A stretch of DNA of 6,792 bases from Bacteroidales bacterium UBA755 (GTDB lineage Bacteria; Bacteroidota; Bacteroidia; Bacteroidales; UBA932): positions 1 through 6,792 of the forward strand of contig DBKH01000026.1 in NCBI GenBank assembly GCA_002297815.1. Reading direction: 5' to 3'. The notes below the pieces were generated by a model. That model saw only the letters and a list, made by a program, of their open reading frames with translations. It was not told the origin of the DNA and ran no database searches. Position 1 is the stretch's first letter. Each line of letters opens with the position of its first letter. Below, piece after piece: positions 1-6,431 of the stretch. The position numbers were made by a program, and so were the translations under genes.

Positions 1-826
1 TAGGAATATGATGGTTTCTTGCCACGGTTGCCCAAGTGTGGCGGGCGCAGTAGGACGATAGAGGAATATTCACTTTCGCCCTTCTTGCTAGTTCCTTCAG
101 TTTTCGGTTGTGGTAGCCTAGAGCAGTTTGATACTGGCGGAATGCAGTCTCGCTATTGTCAGATTTGATGATGGGGAATATGTAGGGAGTTCCAGCAGTC
201 TGGGAAGAGTACCGTCGGATGATTCTTTCAATGCATGGTTCAGCATACACCATTAGTCTCTGACCTGTTTTTTGTCTATGATAGGTGATGTATTCCCCAT
301 CATAATCATGCTTTTTAAGGAAGGCGATGTCCACGAACGACATTCCTCTCATGCAGAAGCTGAAATAGAATATGTCTCTGGATAGCATCAATGAGGGCAA
401 GCCTTTGAGATCCAAAGCCATAATCCTTTTTACTGCTTTTTCATCCAAAGCCCTTTTCCGTGTCTTGTCAACACCTGTATAGACATCGCTGAATAGTTGT
501 CTAGGACGTGCTATGTGTTCCTTAGTGGCCTTATTGTACAGAGCTCGTAAGATTCTCATGTAGAAAGAGATGGTGTTTCGCGTGATCCCCCGTTGCTCCA
601 GAAAGGAATTATACTCGTGGACGAAACTTTCGTCTATACGGCTGAAACAGATGTCCCGGCCTTTGAGGAATGCGTTAAGGCTGTTCTGCGCTTTAGAGTA
701 ATTTCGTGAAGTCCCGAATCTCTTTTCGAGTTTCATCAAGTCAATCTGTCTTGCCATGTAGCTCAAGACAGTGATTTTCTTCTTTTGTGCCGACTGGGCT
801 TTGCGTGGATTTTTTCTTGTTGCCAT
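1..826 (-). CDS. Tyrosine recombinase (phage integrase family), 3' end beyond window
   Basis: Site-specific DNA recombinase; 275 residues are visible and the frame stays open to the left edge, so roughly the last 40-50 residues, with the nucleophilic Tyr, are missing. I translated it by hand from an ATG at 826-824. A basic tail (MATRKNPRKAQSAQKKK) leads to a SAM-like core-binding domain at about residues 40-105, then the catalytic domain from about 125. Visible active-site positions are Arg160 in FCMRGMSFVDI, Lys186 in RQKTGQ, and Arg262-His263 in SSYCARHTWATVARN. The position three before Arg262, His in the classical HxxR box, is Tyr259. There is no N-terminal arm-binding domain of the type found in CTnDOT-like integrases, which suggests a short recombinase of the DNA-invertase (Tsr) or Xer-like sort. 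Whether it integrates an element or inverts a segment cannot be told, since its C-terminus and targets lie outside. Family assignment is firm; role is inferred. Confidence 0.93.
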   Translation of the reverse strand, partial: MATRKNPRKAQSAQKKKITVLSYMARQIDLMKLEKRFGTSRNYSKAQNSLNAFLKGRDICFSRIDESFVHEYNSFLEQRGITRNTISFYMRILRALYNKATKEHIARPRQLFSDVYTGVDKTRKRALDEKAVKRIMALDLKGLPSLMLSRDIFYFSFCMRGMSFVDIAFLKKHDYDGEYITYHRQKTGQRLMVYAEPCIERIIRRYSSQTAGTPYIFPIIKSDNSETAFRQYQTALGYHNRKLKELARRAKVNIPLSSYCARHTWATVARNHHIP

Positions 827-863
827 AAAATAAAATAGTTAAGAAATATCCCGCAAGTTTTAT

Positions 864-889
864 CATAATTGCCCAATGTCGCAATTATG
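864..889. repeat. Perfect 9-bp inverted repeat with 8-bp spacer
   Basis: Arms CATAATTGC (864-872) and GCAATTATG (881-889) are exact reverse complements around the spacer CCAATGTC. The repeat sits in the 71-base gap between the DUF1343 gene stop (898) and the recombinase start (826), 38 bases before the recombinase ATG. The 9-8-9 layout is like a tyrosine-recombinase core site (two inverted arms flanking a 6-8 bp exchange region). It could equally be an operator for the recombinase gene. The stem is AT-rich and no T-run follows on either strand, so an intrinsic terminator is unlikely. The rest of the gap is AT-rich; I could not fit a confident Bacteroidetes promoter (TTTG / TAnnTTTG) in it. 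Confidence 0.75.
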
Positions 890-897
890 CCCGGTCG

Positions 898-1962
898 TTA
901 TTTGATCCGGTAAGGCTGGTCATCGTAGAGGCTGTAACGCTTGGCTTTTCGAATCCATTTTTGTTCTTCTAGTTTGACATGTTCTCGTAGGTCTTGGAAA
1001 GGAATTTCTCCTTTTAGGTAGCACAGCATGTCTGGGTCTGCAATCTTTGATTCAAATCCTTCAAGCAGTTCAAACTGTGAATATCTTTCTAGAAAGTAAC
1101 GAACTAGTTGGAGAGTGTGTAGCAGAGAATGATACTCCGTGCCGGGCTGGAGCATTATCTGGTAGCCGTTGCATCGCTGTCCTTCATAGCGGCCTGTGGA
1201 AGGAGTGAATGAGCAAGGACGCATAAGTACTCCTGGAGGGGTGGGGAGGATCTCTAGACGGTTGTGGCGGATGAAGGGAGCTCCGAGATATTCATAGGGT
1301 CTTGCGGTTCCAATGGCAGGTGTGATGGTCGTGTTGTTCCATAGGCCTCCTCCGCTGTACATCTCGCAGGTGAACATTCCAGGGATGTCGGACGCAGGGG
1401 CTATCGTCCAAGGTAGCAGTTGTCGCGTGGAGTCGCTGGCAAGGGCTGAGATCACGTGAAGGGCGAATGTGGCTCCTATTTCGTTGTACCAAAGATTGCA
1501 AAGTTCTCCGAGTGTTAGCCCGTGTCTATGAGCGATTTTCGGTGTATGTGGTTCTACGGTGCTGGCAGGCATCGAGCCTTCCACTATTCTTCCCGCAGGG
1601 TTGATGTGGTCAACAATGTAGAGTGATGGTGGATTCTCCATTCCTGCTATCACTTCCATCAGATGGAACACATCTTTTGTGTAGTTGAAATACCTTGCGC
1701 CAGCGTCCTGGATCTCCACGACGATGGCGTCAAGGTCTTTCATCGCGTCTTCGTTGAACGAGATGTGGTTGGTTCCCGGTGTCAATTCAGCCCCTATCGG
1801 ACTAAACACAGCCTTGAGGTTCCCCCGCTCGCTAAATAGGTCGTACATGTACCTTCCACGAGCCGTGTCCCAACAATTCTGAGTGCAGAAGCATCCGACT
1901 CTGCCATCCAATAGTGCCTTGTCCAGTTGATCCTCCAGAGCTGTCGTTCTAAACGAAAACAT
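898..1962 (-). CDS. DUF1343 / NamZ-like (GH171 family) protein, divergent and without signal peptide
   Basis: A 354-residue protein of the family whose founding member, Bacillus subtilis NamZ, is an exo-beta-N-acetylmuramidase that removes MurNAc from peptidoglycan fragments. Matching blocks in order: GRVGCFCTQNC (20-30, family GkRvGLlTNqTg), LKAVFSP (49-55), VVEIQDAGARYFNY (81-94, family QDvGaRfYTY), YIVDHINPAGRIVEG (115-129), HRHGLTLGEL (145-154), GTARPYEYLGAPF (218-230) and GRYEGQRCNGYQI (257-269). Family members are usually exported; here residues 1-20 (MFSFRTTALEDQLDKALLDG) contain no hydrophobic signal, so a cytoplasmic location is inferred. The usual PEHG after FS is PIGAE, and the usual EGTN...SEGRGT is NNTTITPAIGT, so activity is uncertain. 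The start lies 4 bases after the glmM stop, which indicates co-transcription and probable translational coupling. Family is sure; enzymatic role is not. Confidence 0.88.
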   Translation of the reverse strand: MFSFRTTALEDQLDKALLDGRVGCFCTQNCWDTARGRYMYDLFSERGNLKAVFSPIGAELTPGTNHISFNEDAMKDLDAIVVEIQDAGARYFNYTKDVFHLMEVIAGMENPPSLYIVDHINPAGRIVEGSMPASTVEPHTPKIAHRHGLTLGELCNLWYNEIGATFALHVISALASDSTRQLLPWTIAPASDIPGMFTCEMYSGGGLWNNTTITPAIGTARPYEYLGAPFIRHNRLEILPTPPGVLMRPCSFTPSTGRYEGQRCNGYQIMLQPGTEYHSLLHTLQLVRYFLERYSQFELLEGFESKIADPDMLCYLKGEIPFQDLREHVKLEEQKWIRKAKRYSLYDDQPYRIK

Positions 1963-1966
1963 ATTC

Positions 1967-3424
1967 TTAATTGCCTTTAATGATTCTGTTAGCTATGGCG
2001 ATGACCTCTTCTGCAAGCGCTTTCGCGGCAGCGAGGGTCGGAGCCTCGGAGTAAATGCGGATGATAGGCTCGGTGTTGGAGCGGCGTAGGTGAACCCACT
2101 GACGCTTGGACTCGAAACTGATCTTCACGCCATCGATGTCATTGATGTCCTCTTTGGAATATTCCTTCTTCATCTCTTCAAGAATCTTGTCGATGAGCGC
2201 CTTGTCGCTCAGCTCGATCTTGTTCTTGGCGATGTGGTACTCTGGGTAGGTCTTCTTGAGCTCGCTGACCTTCATCTTCTTGTGAGCGAGATTAGAAAGG
2301 AAAAGTGCCACGCCGACCATTGCGTCACGGCCGTAGTGGATGGCAGGGTAGATGACTCCACCGTTGCCTTCTCCGCCGATAAGGGCTCCGGTCTCGCGCA
2401 TCTTCGTGGTGACGTTGACCTCACCGACGGCCGCGGCGTGATATTCACCGCCATATTCCTCTGTCACATCCCGCAGGGCGCGGCTGGAAGAGAGGTTCGA
2501 GCAGGAAACCGGTTTGTACGGAGCTGTTACTTCCGCAAGGGTCTTGCCTTCCTTCTTGGCGATGGAGGCGGCTCTCTCGAAGAGGTAACTGGCCACGCTG
2601 ACGAGGGTATATTCCTCGACAAACGGCTCGCCGTTCTCGCAGATGAACGCAAGGCGGTCCACGTCAGGATCAACTGAGATTCCGAGGTCGGCGTGTTCTT
2701 TGACAACGGTCTCGCTGAGATCCGTGAGGTTTTTCGGCAGCGGTTCAGGGTTGTGGGCGAAGTCACCGGTCGGGTCGCAGTTGAGCTTGACGCACTTGAC
2801 ACCGAGTCTTTCTAAGAGTCGTGGCATGATGATTCCACCGACTGAGTTGATCGCATCCAGAACGACCTTGAAATGAGCGTCCTTAATAGCCTGTACATCA
2901 ACGGCCTCTAGAGCAAGAACAGCGTCAAGATGTTCATCGGTGTAGTCGTGTTCGGTGACATGACCGAGATCATCTACGTCCGCGAAATTGAAGTCCTCCG
3001 TCTCCGCGAGGTCTAGGATAGCCTGCCCTTCGGCAGCTGTAAGGAACTCTCCGCGCTCGTTTAGAAGCTTGAGAGCGTTCCACTGACGAGGGTTGTGGGA
3101 GGCTGTTAGGATGATTCCACCGTCAGCTTTTGCGAAGGTCACGGCCATCTCAGTAGTCGGAGTGGAGGCGAATCCGATCTTTACCACATCCACGCCACAG
3201 GCCATTAGTGAGCCGATTACAAGGTTCTCAACCATGGCTCCGGACAGTCTGGCGTCCTTGCCGACAACGATTTTGTACTTCTCACCGTTTGGCTGCGGCT
3301 TCCTTGAAGGGAGCGTGGCGCAGTAGGCGTAGGTGAACTTTACGATATCAATAGGAGAAAGCCCGTCTCCGGGCTTTCCTCCAATGGTTCCGCGTATTCC
3401 GGAAATTGATTTTATCAGCGACAT
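1967..3424 (-). CDS. glmM: Phosphoglucosamine mutase
   Basis: Cytoplasmic enzyme of the alpha-D-phosphohexomutase family that interconverts glucosamine-6-phosphate and glucosamine-1-phosphate on the way to UDP-GlcNAc, the precursor of peptidoglycan and lipid A. With the start at 3424 it is 485 residues. Visible motifs: N-terminal substrate/phosphate loop SGIRGT (8-13), phosphoserine loop TASHNP with Ser109, metal loop DPDVDR (252-257), sugar-recognition loop GEGNGG (351-356) and C-terminal phosphate-binding RRSNTEPIIR (447-456). I chose the ATG at 3424 because MSLIKSISGIRGTIGG is the normal Bacteroidetes GlmM N-terminus. An in-frame ATG at 3475 would add 17 residues, mostly translated from the palindromic repeat. 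The leader before 3424 is A-rich (AACAAAAAACAG) with no Shine-Dalgarno, normal for this phylum. A phosphomannomutase activity cannot be excluded from motifs alone, but the overall sequence looks like Bacteroidetes GlmM. Confidence 0.95.
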   Translation of the reverse strand: MSLIKSISGIRGTIGGKPGDGLSPIDIVKFTYAYCATLPSRKPQPNGEKYKIVVGKDARLSGAMVENLVIGSLMACGVDVVKIGFASTPTTEMAVTFAKADGGIILTASHNPRQWNALKLLNERGEFLTAAEGQAILDLAETEDFNFADVDDLGHVTEHDYTDEHLDAVLALEAVDVQAIKDAHFKVVLDAINSVGGIIMPRLLERLGVKCVKLNCDPTGDFAHNPEPLPKNLTDLSETVVKEHADLGISVDPDVDRLAFICENGEPFVEEYTLVSVASYLFERAASIAKKEGKTLAEVTAPYKPVSCSNLSSSRALRDVTEEYGGEYHAAAVGEVNVTTKMRETGALIGGEGNGGVIYPAIHYGRDAMVGVALFLSNLAHKKMKVSELKKTYPEYHIAKNKIELSDKALIDKILEEMKKEYSKEDINDIDGVKISFESKRQWVHLRRSNTEPIIRIYSEAPTLAAAKALAEEVIAIANRIIKGN

Positions 3425-3449
3425 GTTGTGCTGTTTTTTGTTATGCGGG

Positions 3450-3502
3450 CGCTTCGACAGGCTCAGCGACCGCATTAACGGGTCGCTGAGCCTATCGAAG
3501 CG
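3450..3502. repeat. Long hairpin, REP-like palindrome between atpK and glmM
   Basis: Two 22-base arms (3450-3471 and 3481-3502) surround a 9-base loop (gcattaacg). They pair at every position except 3458/3494, which is C/A on the plus strand but G-U in minus-strand RNA. The transcript of the surrounding operon would therefore fold a stem with no unpaired position. The core TTCGACAGGCTCAGCGAC resembles, from memory, a palindromic intergenic repeat that recurs in many bacterial genomes; copy number here cannot be judged from one window. No T-run follows the stem on the minus strand (CCCGCATAACAAAAAAC follows), so it is not a standard intrinsic terminator. It ends 25 bases before the glmM ATG and begins 27 bases after the atpK stop, so it may protect or partly separate the two messages. 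Confidence 0.85.
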
Positions 3503-3529
3503 ACTCTTATTTGTTGAAAAGCATCAATA

Positions 3530-3949
3530 CTATGCCATGATGGCACCAACGAGTCCAAGGATGGCGTAGAACTCAGGAAGGGCTGCGTAAATCAGTGTGT
3601 TGGTGAACACATCGTGACCCTGGCTGATGCCGACGATACCGTTAGCACTGACCATACCCTGACGGATGGCGGAGATCATGCAGACAAGACCTACAGAGAT
3701 TCCGACACCGAACATGAGCGGACCCTGAGCAGCGAAATCCTTGCCGAGCCACATGAAGAAGGCCACGAATCCGTAGATACCCTGGGTGGCCGGAAGGGCT
3801 GAGAGTACCATGTAGTTTCCTGACTTCTCAGGATTGACCTTGAGGGCCCCTTCAGCAGCGTTGCCAGCGATGGTCGTTCCGATGGAAGAGCCGATTCCAG
3901 AAAGGGCCAGCATGAGACCCAGACCGAGATAACCTAAAATTTCGTTCAT
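3530..3949 (-). CDS. atpK: V-type ATPase subunit K (membrane rotor ring proteolipid)
   Basis: A 139-residue, four-helix proteolipid that forms the ion-carrying ring in the inner membrane. Helices lie near residues 1-28, 45-69, 77-100 and 116-138, a duplicated two-helix hairpin, as in NtpK-type rather than 8-kDa F-type c subunits. Glu126 in ALPEFYAILG is the ion-binding carboxylate of helix 4; the matching site of helix 2 is LPATQGIYG with Gln56, so each subunit carries one carboxylate. Leu52, Thr55, Gln56, Gln97 and Glu126 correspond to the Na+ ligands of Enterococcus hirae NtpK (Leu61, Thr64, Gln65, Gln110, Glu139), and the Gln-to-Glu spacing of 29 is identical. Sodium coupling is inferred from that. 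It follows atpI after 24 AT-rich bases and is the last ATPase gene, its usual place in Bacteroidetes. Confidence 0.95.
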   Translation of the reverse strand: MNEILGYLGLGLMLALSGIGSSIGTTIAGNAAEGALKVNPEKSGNYMVLSALPATQGIYGFVAFFMWLGKDFAAQGPLMFGVGISVGLVCMISAIRQGMVSANGIVGISQGHDVFTNTLIYAALPEFYAILGLVGAIMA

Positions 3950-3973
3950 AATGATTTGATGTTTATTTTGTTA

Positions 3974-5812
3974 TTATTTATTATCGTTTGTTGTCAGTGG
4001 GCTATAGACCTTTCCGGTTCCTTCATAGCCGCTGTTCTTGAAGAACTCAAGGAAGTTGAGTCGTAGAGGGTGCACGAAGGCTCCGAGGCAACACATCGCA
4101 AGGTTTAGGATGTGGCCGAAGCCGACGATGAGGGCGAAGCAAAGGATGTTCACTCCAGGAACGTCTATTCCATAGACTGACAGTCCAAGCTGGTTGAATG
4201 CGTTGCCGAGCATTCCGCCAGCGAGTCCAAGAGCGTAGAGACGCAGGTAACTGAGCACATCACCAAGAAGTCCGGTGACTGTGTTGTAGGTCTCGTAGAG
4301 GCCTGAACCGATGTTCACAAGCGGATTCCTGTGGATGTCGTTGAACAGGAATATTCCTAAAGCGGAAACAACTCCAAGCACGATGACTATCCATTTGGTG
4401 ACGGTCGAGTCGATGACACCAGCGAGGGCGAAGCCTCCGATGATGACGCCTCCCACGATAAGGAGTGTCCAGCCGATGGTGCCTAGCGAATTGACGAATC
4501 CGTTGCGCTTGATGGCGTAGGCAGTTTTCAAGAGCATGGCCACGCTGATGTGCACTATACCGATCAGGATTGAGAACAGCATTTGCGCATCGTATCCGGC
4601 CACTGTACCCTTGATCATGCAGGACTTAAGCCAATCAGGAACCCATGTTGCTGTAGAGATGTCCATTCCGAAGAAGGTGTGCAGCACTGTTCCCATGACG
4701 ATGGTCGCTACACCGAGAGTGGTGACGAGCGGGGCCATCGAGCCGATGAAGCCCTTGGCCTTCCTCATCGCAAGTCCGATGAGTGCGAGAGCTATACCAT
4801 AGCCTGCATCACCCATACACATGGCGAAAAAGAGGGTGAAGAATATGGAAATGCACGGGGTCGGGTCGAACTCATCGTAGGCCGGGCGGCCGTACATGTC
4901 GGTCAGAACCGTGAACATCTTCACGAACTTGTTCTCCTTGAACTTGATAGGCGGATTGTCATCTTTGACGGCCTCTTCCTTGAGATAGACAATGTCCATC
5001 TTGTCGAACTCAGCGCAGAGTGTCGCGTCATTCTCCACCGGAGCGAAGCCGATGAAGGTGGTGATCATGTCATCAGCGGCCTTTCCCGCACCCGCGTCAG
5101 CGAGGTACAACTGGAGGTCAGCGACATCCTCGTCACATTTGCGGAGAATTTCAGGAATATATTCCTTCAGCTCCAGAAGCCTTGCCTTGCATGAGATGAC
5201 GCTTTCCGTCAGGGTAGCGACCTTCCTTTCTGCGAACCGGAGGTCTCCTTCTGGTGCGGTGCATTCCTCGACAGGCAATGAATATTCCGGGTCATCGGAT
5301 ATGGTTACAAACCAGACATTCTTCCCGTCATCGAACACTTCCTGAAGAGGATAGATGTTCGCCCATGAAGAATCATAGGTCTTCTTGGAGACATTGTACC
5401 AGCGAACCTTGTAGCCTTTTTCTTTGAGCGCATCTAAGGCGGACTTGTCGTAGCAACCCCATGGCCTTCTGCTTTCGACATCCTTTCTGGCCTGTGCAAG
5501 TTCGTTTCTGAGGGTGTCAAGTCTGGTGGAATATTCCTTGAAACCATCAAGTGGATTGTCGTACTTGACATCAGGATCCACCTCGGCTTCAATCTTCTCG
5601 AAGTCAGGATCCTGCGTGTAGTCTATGGACTCCAGCTTGGAGGCGGCCTTCTTCAGCTCGTTTGTCATCGAGAGGAGAGCAGCGGAGTGCTCGTCAACCG
5701 GTTTTGAAGATCTGGTGATGTCCACAAGCCCCAGCTCTTGAAGATTCTTAAGGAATTCCTCACTCTTCCCGCTTAGAAGAATGAAGGAGTATTTAGTCAT
5801 TTTCTCAATCAT
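3974..5812 (-). CDS. atpI: V-type ATPase subunit I (membrane stator, subunit a homologue)
   Basis: A 612-residue stator subunit that provides the ion half-channels against the K ring. Residues 1 to about 310 form the cytoplasmic arm with helical, charged segments (around 46-115 and 190-235) that contacts the peripheral stalk. About seven to eight membrane helices fill 318-590. Family hallmarks are FFAMCMGDAGYG (328-339), SYLRLYALGLAGGMLGN (521-537) with Arg524 as the essential channel arginine, and GHILNLAMCCLGAFVHPLR (566-584) with the second conserved Arg584, followed by LNFLEFF. The ATG at 5812 overlaps the atpD stop by 8 bases (ATGATTGA). This start is supported by GGAGG 9 bases upstream and by the family's M-x-x-K-M-x-K-Y-S-F beginning; the next ATG (5800) has no such site at the right distance. 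Confidence 0.96.
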   Translation of the reverse strand: MIEKMTKYSFILLSGKSEEFLKNLQELGLVDITRSSKPVDEHSAALLSMTNELKKAASKLESIDYTQDPDFEKIEAEVDPDVKYDNPLDGFKEYSTRLDTLRNELAQARKDVESRRPWGCYDKSALDALKEKGYKVRWYNVSKKTYDSSWANIYPLQEVFDDGKNVWFVTISDDPEYSLPVEECTAPEGDLRFAERKVATLTESVISCKARLLELKEYIPEILRKCDEDVADLQLYLADAGAGKAADDMITTFIGFAPVENDATLCAEFDKMDIVYLKEEAVKDDNPPIKFKENKFVKMFTVLTDMYGRPAYDEFDPTPCISIFFTLFFAMCMGDAGYGIALALIGLAMRKAKGFIGSMAPLVTTLGVATIVMGTVLHTFFGMDISTATWVPDWLKSCMIKGTVAGYDAQMLFSILIGIVHISVAMLLKTAYAIKRNGFVNSLGTIGWTLLIVGGVIIGGFALAGVIDSTVTKWIVIVLGVVSALGIFLFNDIHRNPLVNIGSGLYETYNTVTGLLGDVLSYLRLYALGLAGGMLGNAFNQLGLSVYGIDVPGVNILCFALIVGFGHILNLAMCCLGAFVHPLRLNFLEFFKNSGYEGTGKVYSPLTTNDNK

Positions 5813-6431
5813 TGCCGCTTTCCTCCATAACTTCTTCTGATTCTTCTTCAGCGTGACGCTGTTTTACAATCTTGGACGAGGCCTTGCTTAGGTTCTCCTC
5901 GTCTTCCATGTAGCGCTTGATCTTGCGTATGGCCTCTTGATAGCCAGGAATTTGGACTTTTTCGTACAAGTTCACCTTTTGCGTGGTCTTCTTCCTTTGG
6001 AAGTCGAGAATGCGTCGCTTCTCCTCGTAGACCTCTGACTCGATTCCGAGTTTTGAAAGATCCTTGAGGATTGCAACTCCGTCAATGTACCACGCTGGCT
6101 TGATGAACGTGTTGAACGGACTGATCTCGTAGCGGATGCTTTTTAGCTCCGGACACTTGACACCGGCGACCTTCACGGTAGTGAGGTCGATGTCCACGAT
6201 TGAGACCAGACCCGGCTCGAACTCGTTCCACAGGGGGGCAAGGTAGTCGTACTTCCTCTGGGCCTCCTCAAGGTCCTTCAGGAGCCGCTCGCTCTTGTCC
6301 TTGGCCTTGCGCACCTCAAGCCTCAGGGCGCTCTCCTTGTTCTGCAACGTAGGGAGGGCTTTCTGACGCATCTTGAGCTGCTTCTGCAGGTTGTTGAGCG
6401 CAGTCTTGTTGTATTGAAACTTGATAGGCAT
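5805..6431 (-). CDS. atpD: V-type ATPase subunit D (central rotor stalk)
   Basis: A 208-residue rotor shaft subunit, functional counterpart of F-type gamma, that turns inside the A3B3 head and links ATP hydrolysis or synthesis to ring rotation. The N-terminal helix IKFQYNKTALNNLQKQLKMR and the segment PTLQNKESALRLEVRKAKDK (27-46) match Bacteroidetes AtpD closely. The C-terminal half has the second long helix, including VNLYEKVQIPGYQEAIRKIK, followed by an acidic tail (EEESEEVMEESGND). The two ends would form the antiparallel coiled coil typical of the family, and about 200 residues is the normal length. The ATG at 6431 overlaps the atpB stop by one base (TAATG), and the 3' end overlaps atpI by 8 bases, so translation of B, D and I is likely coupled. 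Confidence 0.95.
   Translation of the reverse strand: MPIKFQYNKTALNNLQKQLKMRQKALPTLQNKESALRLEVRKAKDKSERLLKDLEEAQRKYDYLAPLWNEFEPGLVSIVDIDLTTVKVAGVKCPELKSIRYEISPFNTFIKPAWYIDGVAILKDLSKLGIESEVYEEKRRILDFQRKKTTQKVNLYEKVQIPGYQEAIRKIKRYMEDEENLSKASSKIVKQRHAEEESEEVMEESGND
5822..5826 (-). promoter_or_regulatory. Shine-Dalgarno-like site that fixes the atpI start
   Basis: GGAGG on the minus strand lies 9 bases before the atpI ATG at 5812, inside the atpD coding sequence (the Met-Glu-Glu codons near its end). It supports initiation at 5812 rather than at the in-frame ATG at 5800. Bacteroidetes rely little on such sites, so its functional weight is uncertain and it may simply reflect the coding sequence. 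Confidence 0.45.

Noticed and set aside
864..889. Inverted repeat as intrinsic terminator of the glmM-DUF1343 operon
   Set aside because: The stem is AT-rich and the bases that follow on the minus strand (ATAAAACTTGCGGG) contain no T-run.
827..897. Promoter for the recombinase gene
   Set aside because: I searched for TTTG and TAnnTTTG at Bacteroidetes spacing; the only partial match (TATTTCTT) lacks a well-spaced upstream element.
2090..2677. Plus-strand open frame of 195 codons
   Set aside because: It is antisense to the well-conserved glmM coding region; the composition follows from the codon usage of glmM, and no family was recognised.
3450..3502. Hairpin as a standard Rho-independent terminator of the atp operon
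   Set aside because: There is no T-run after the stem on the minus strand (an A-run follows instead); on the plus strand the T-rich stretch is broken (ACTCTTATTTGTTG) and no plus-strand gene ends here.
4583..5194. Plus-strand open frame of 203 codons
   Set aside because: It lies wholly antisense to atpI, shows no recognisable domain and has the low-complexity, His/Arg/Glu-rich look of a shadow frame.
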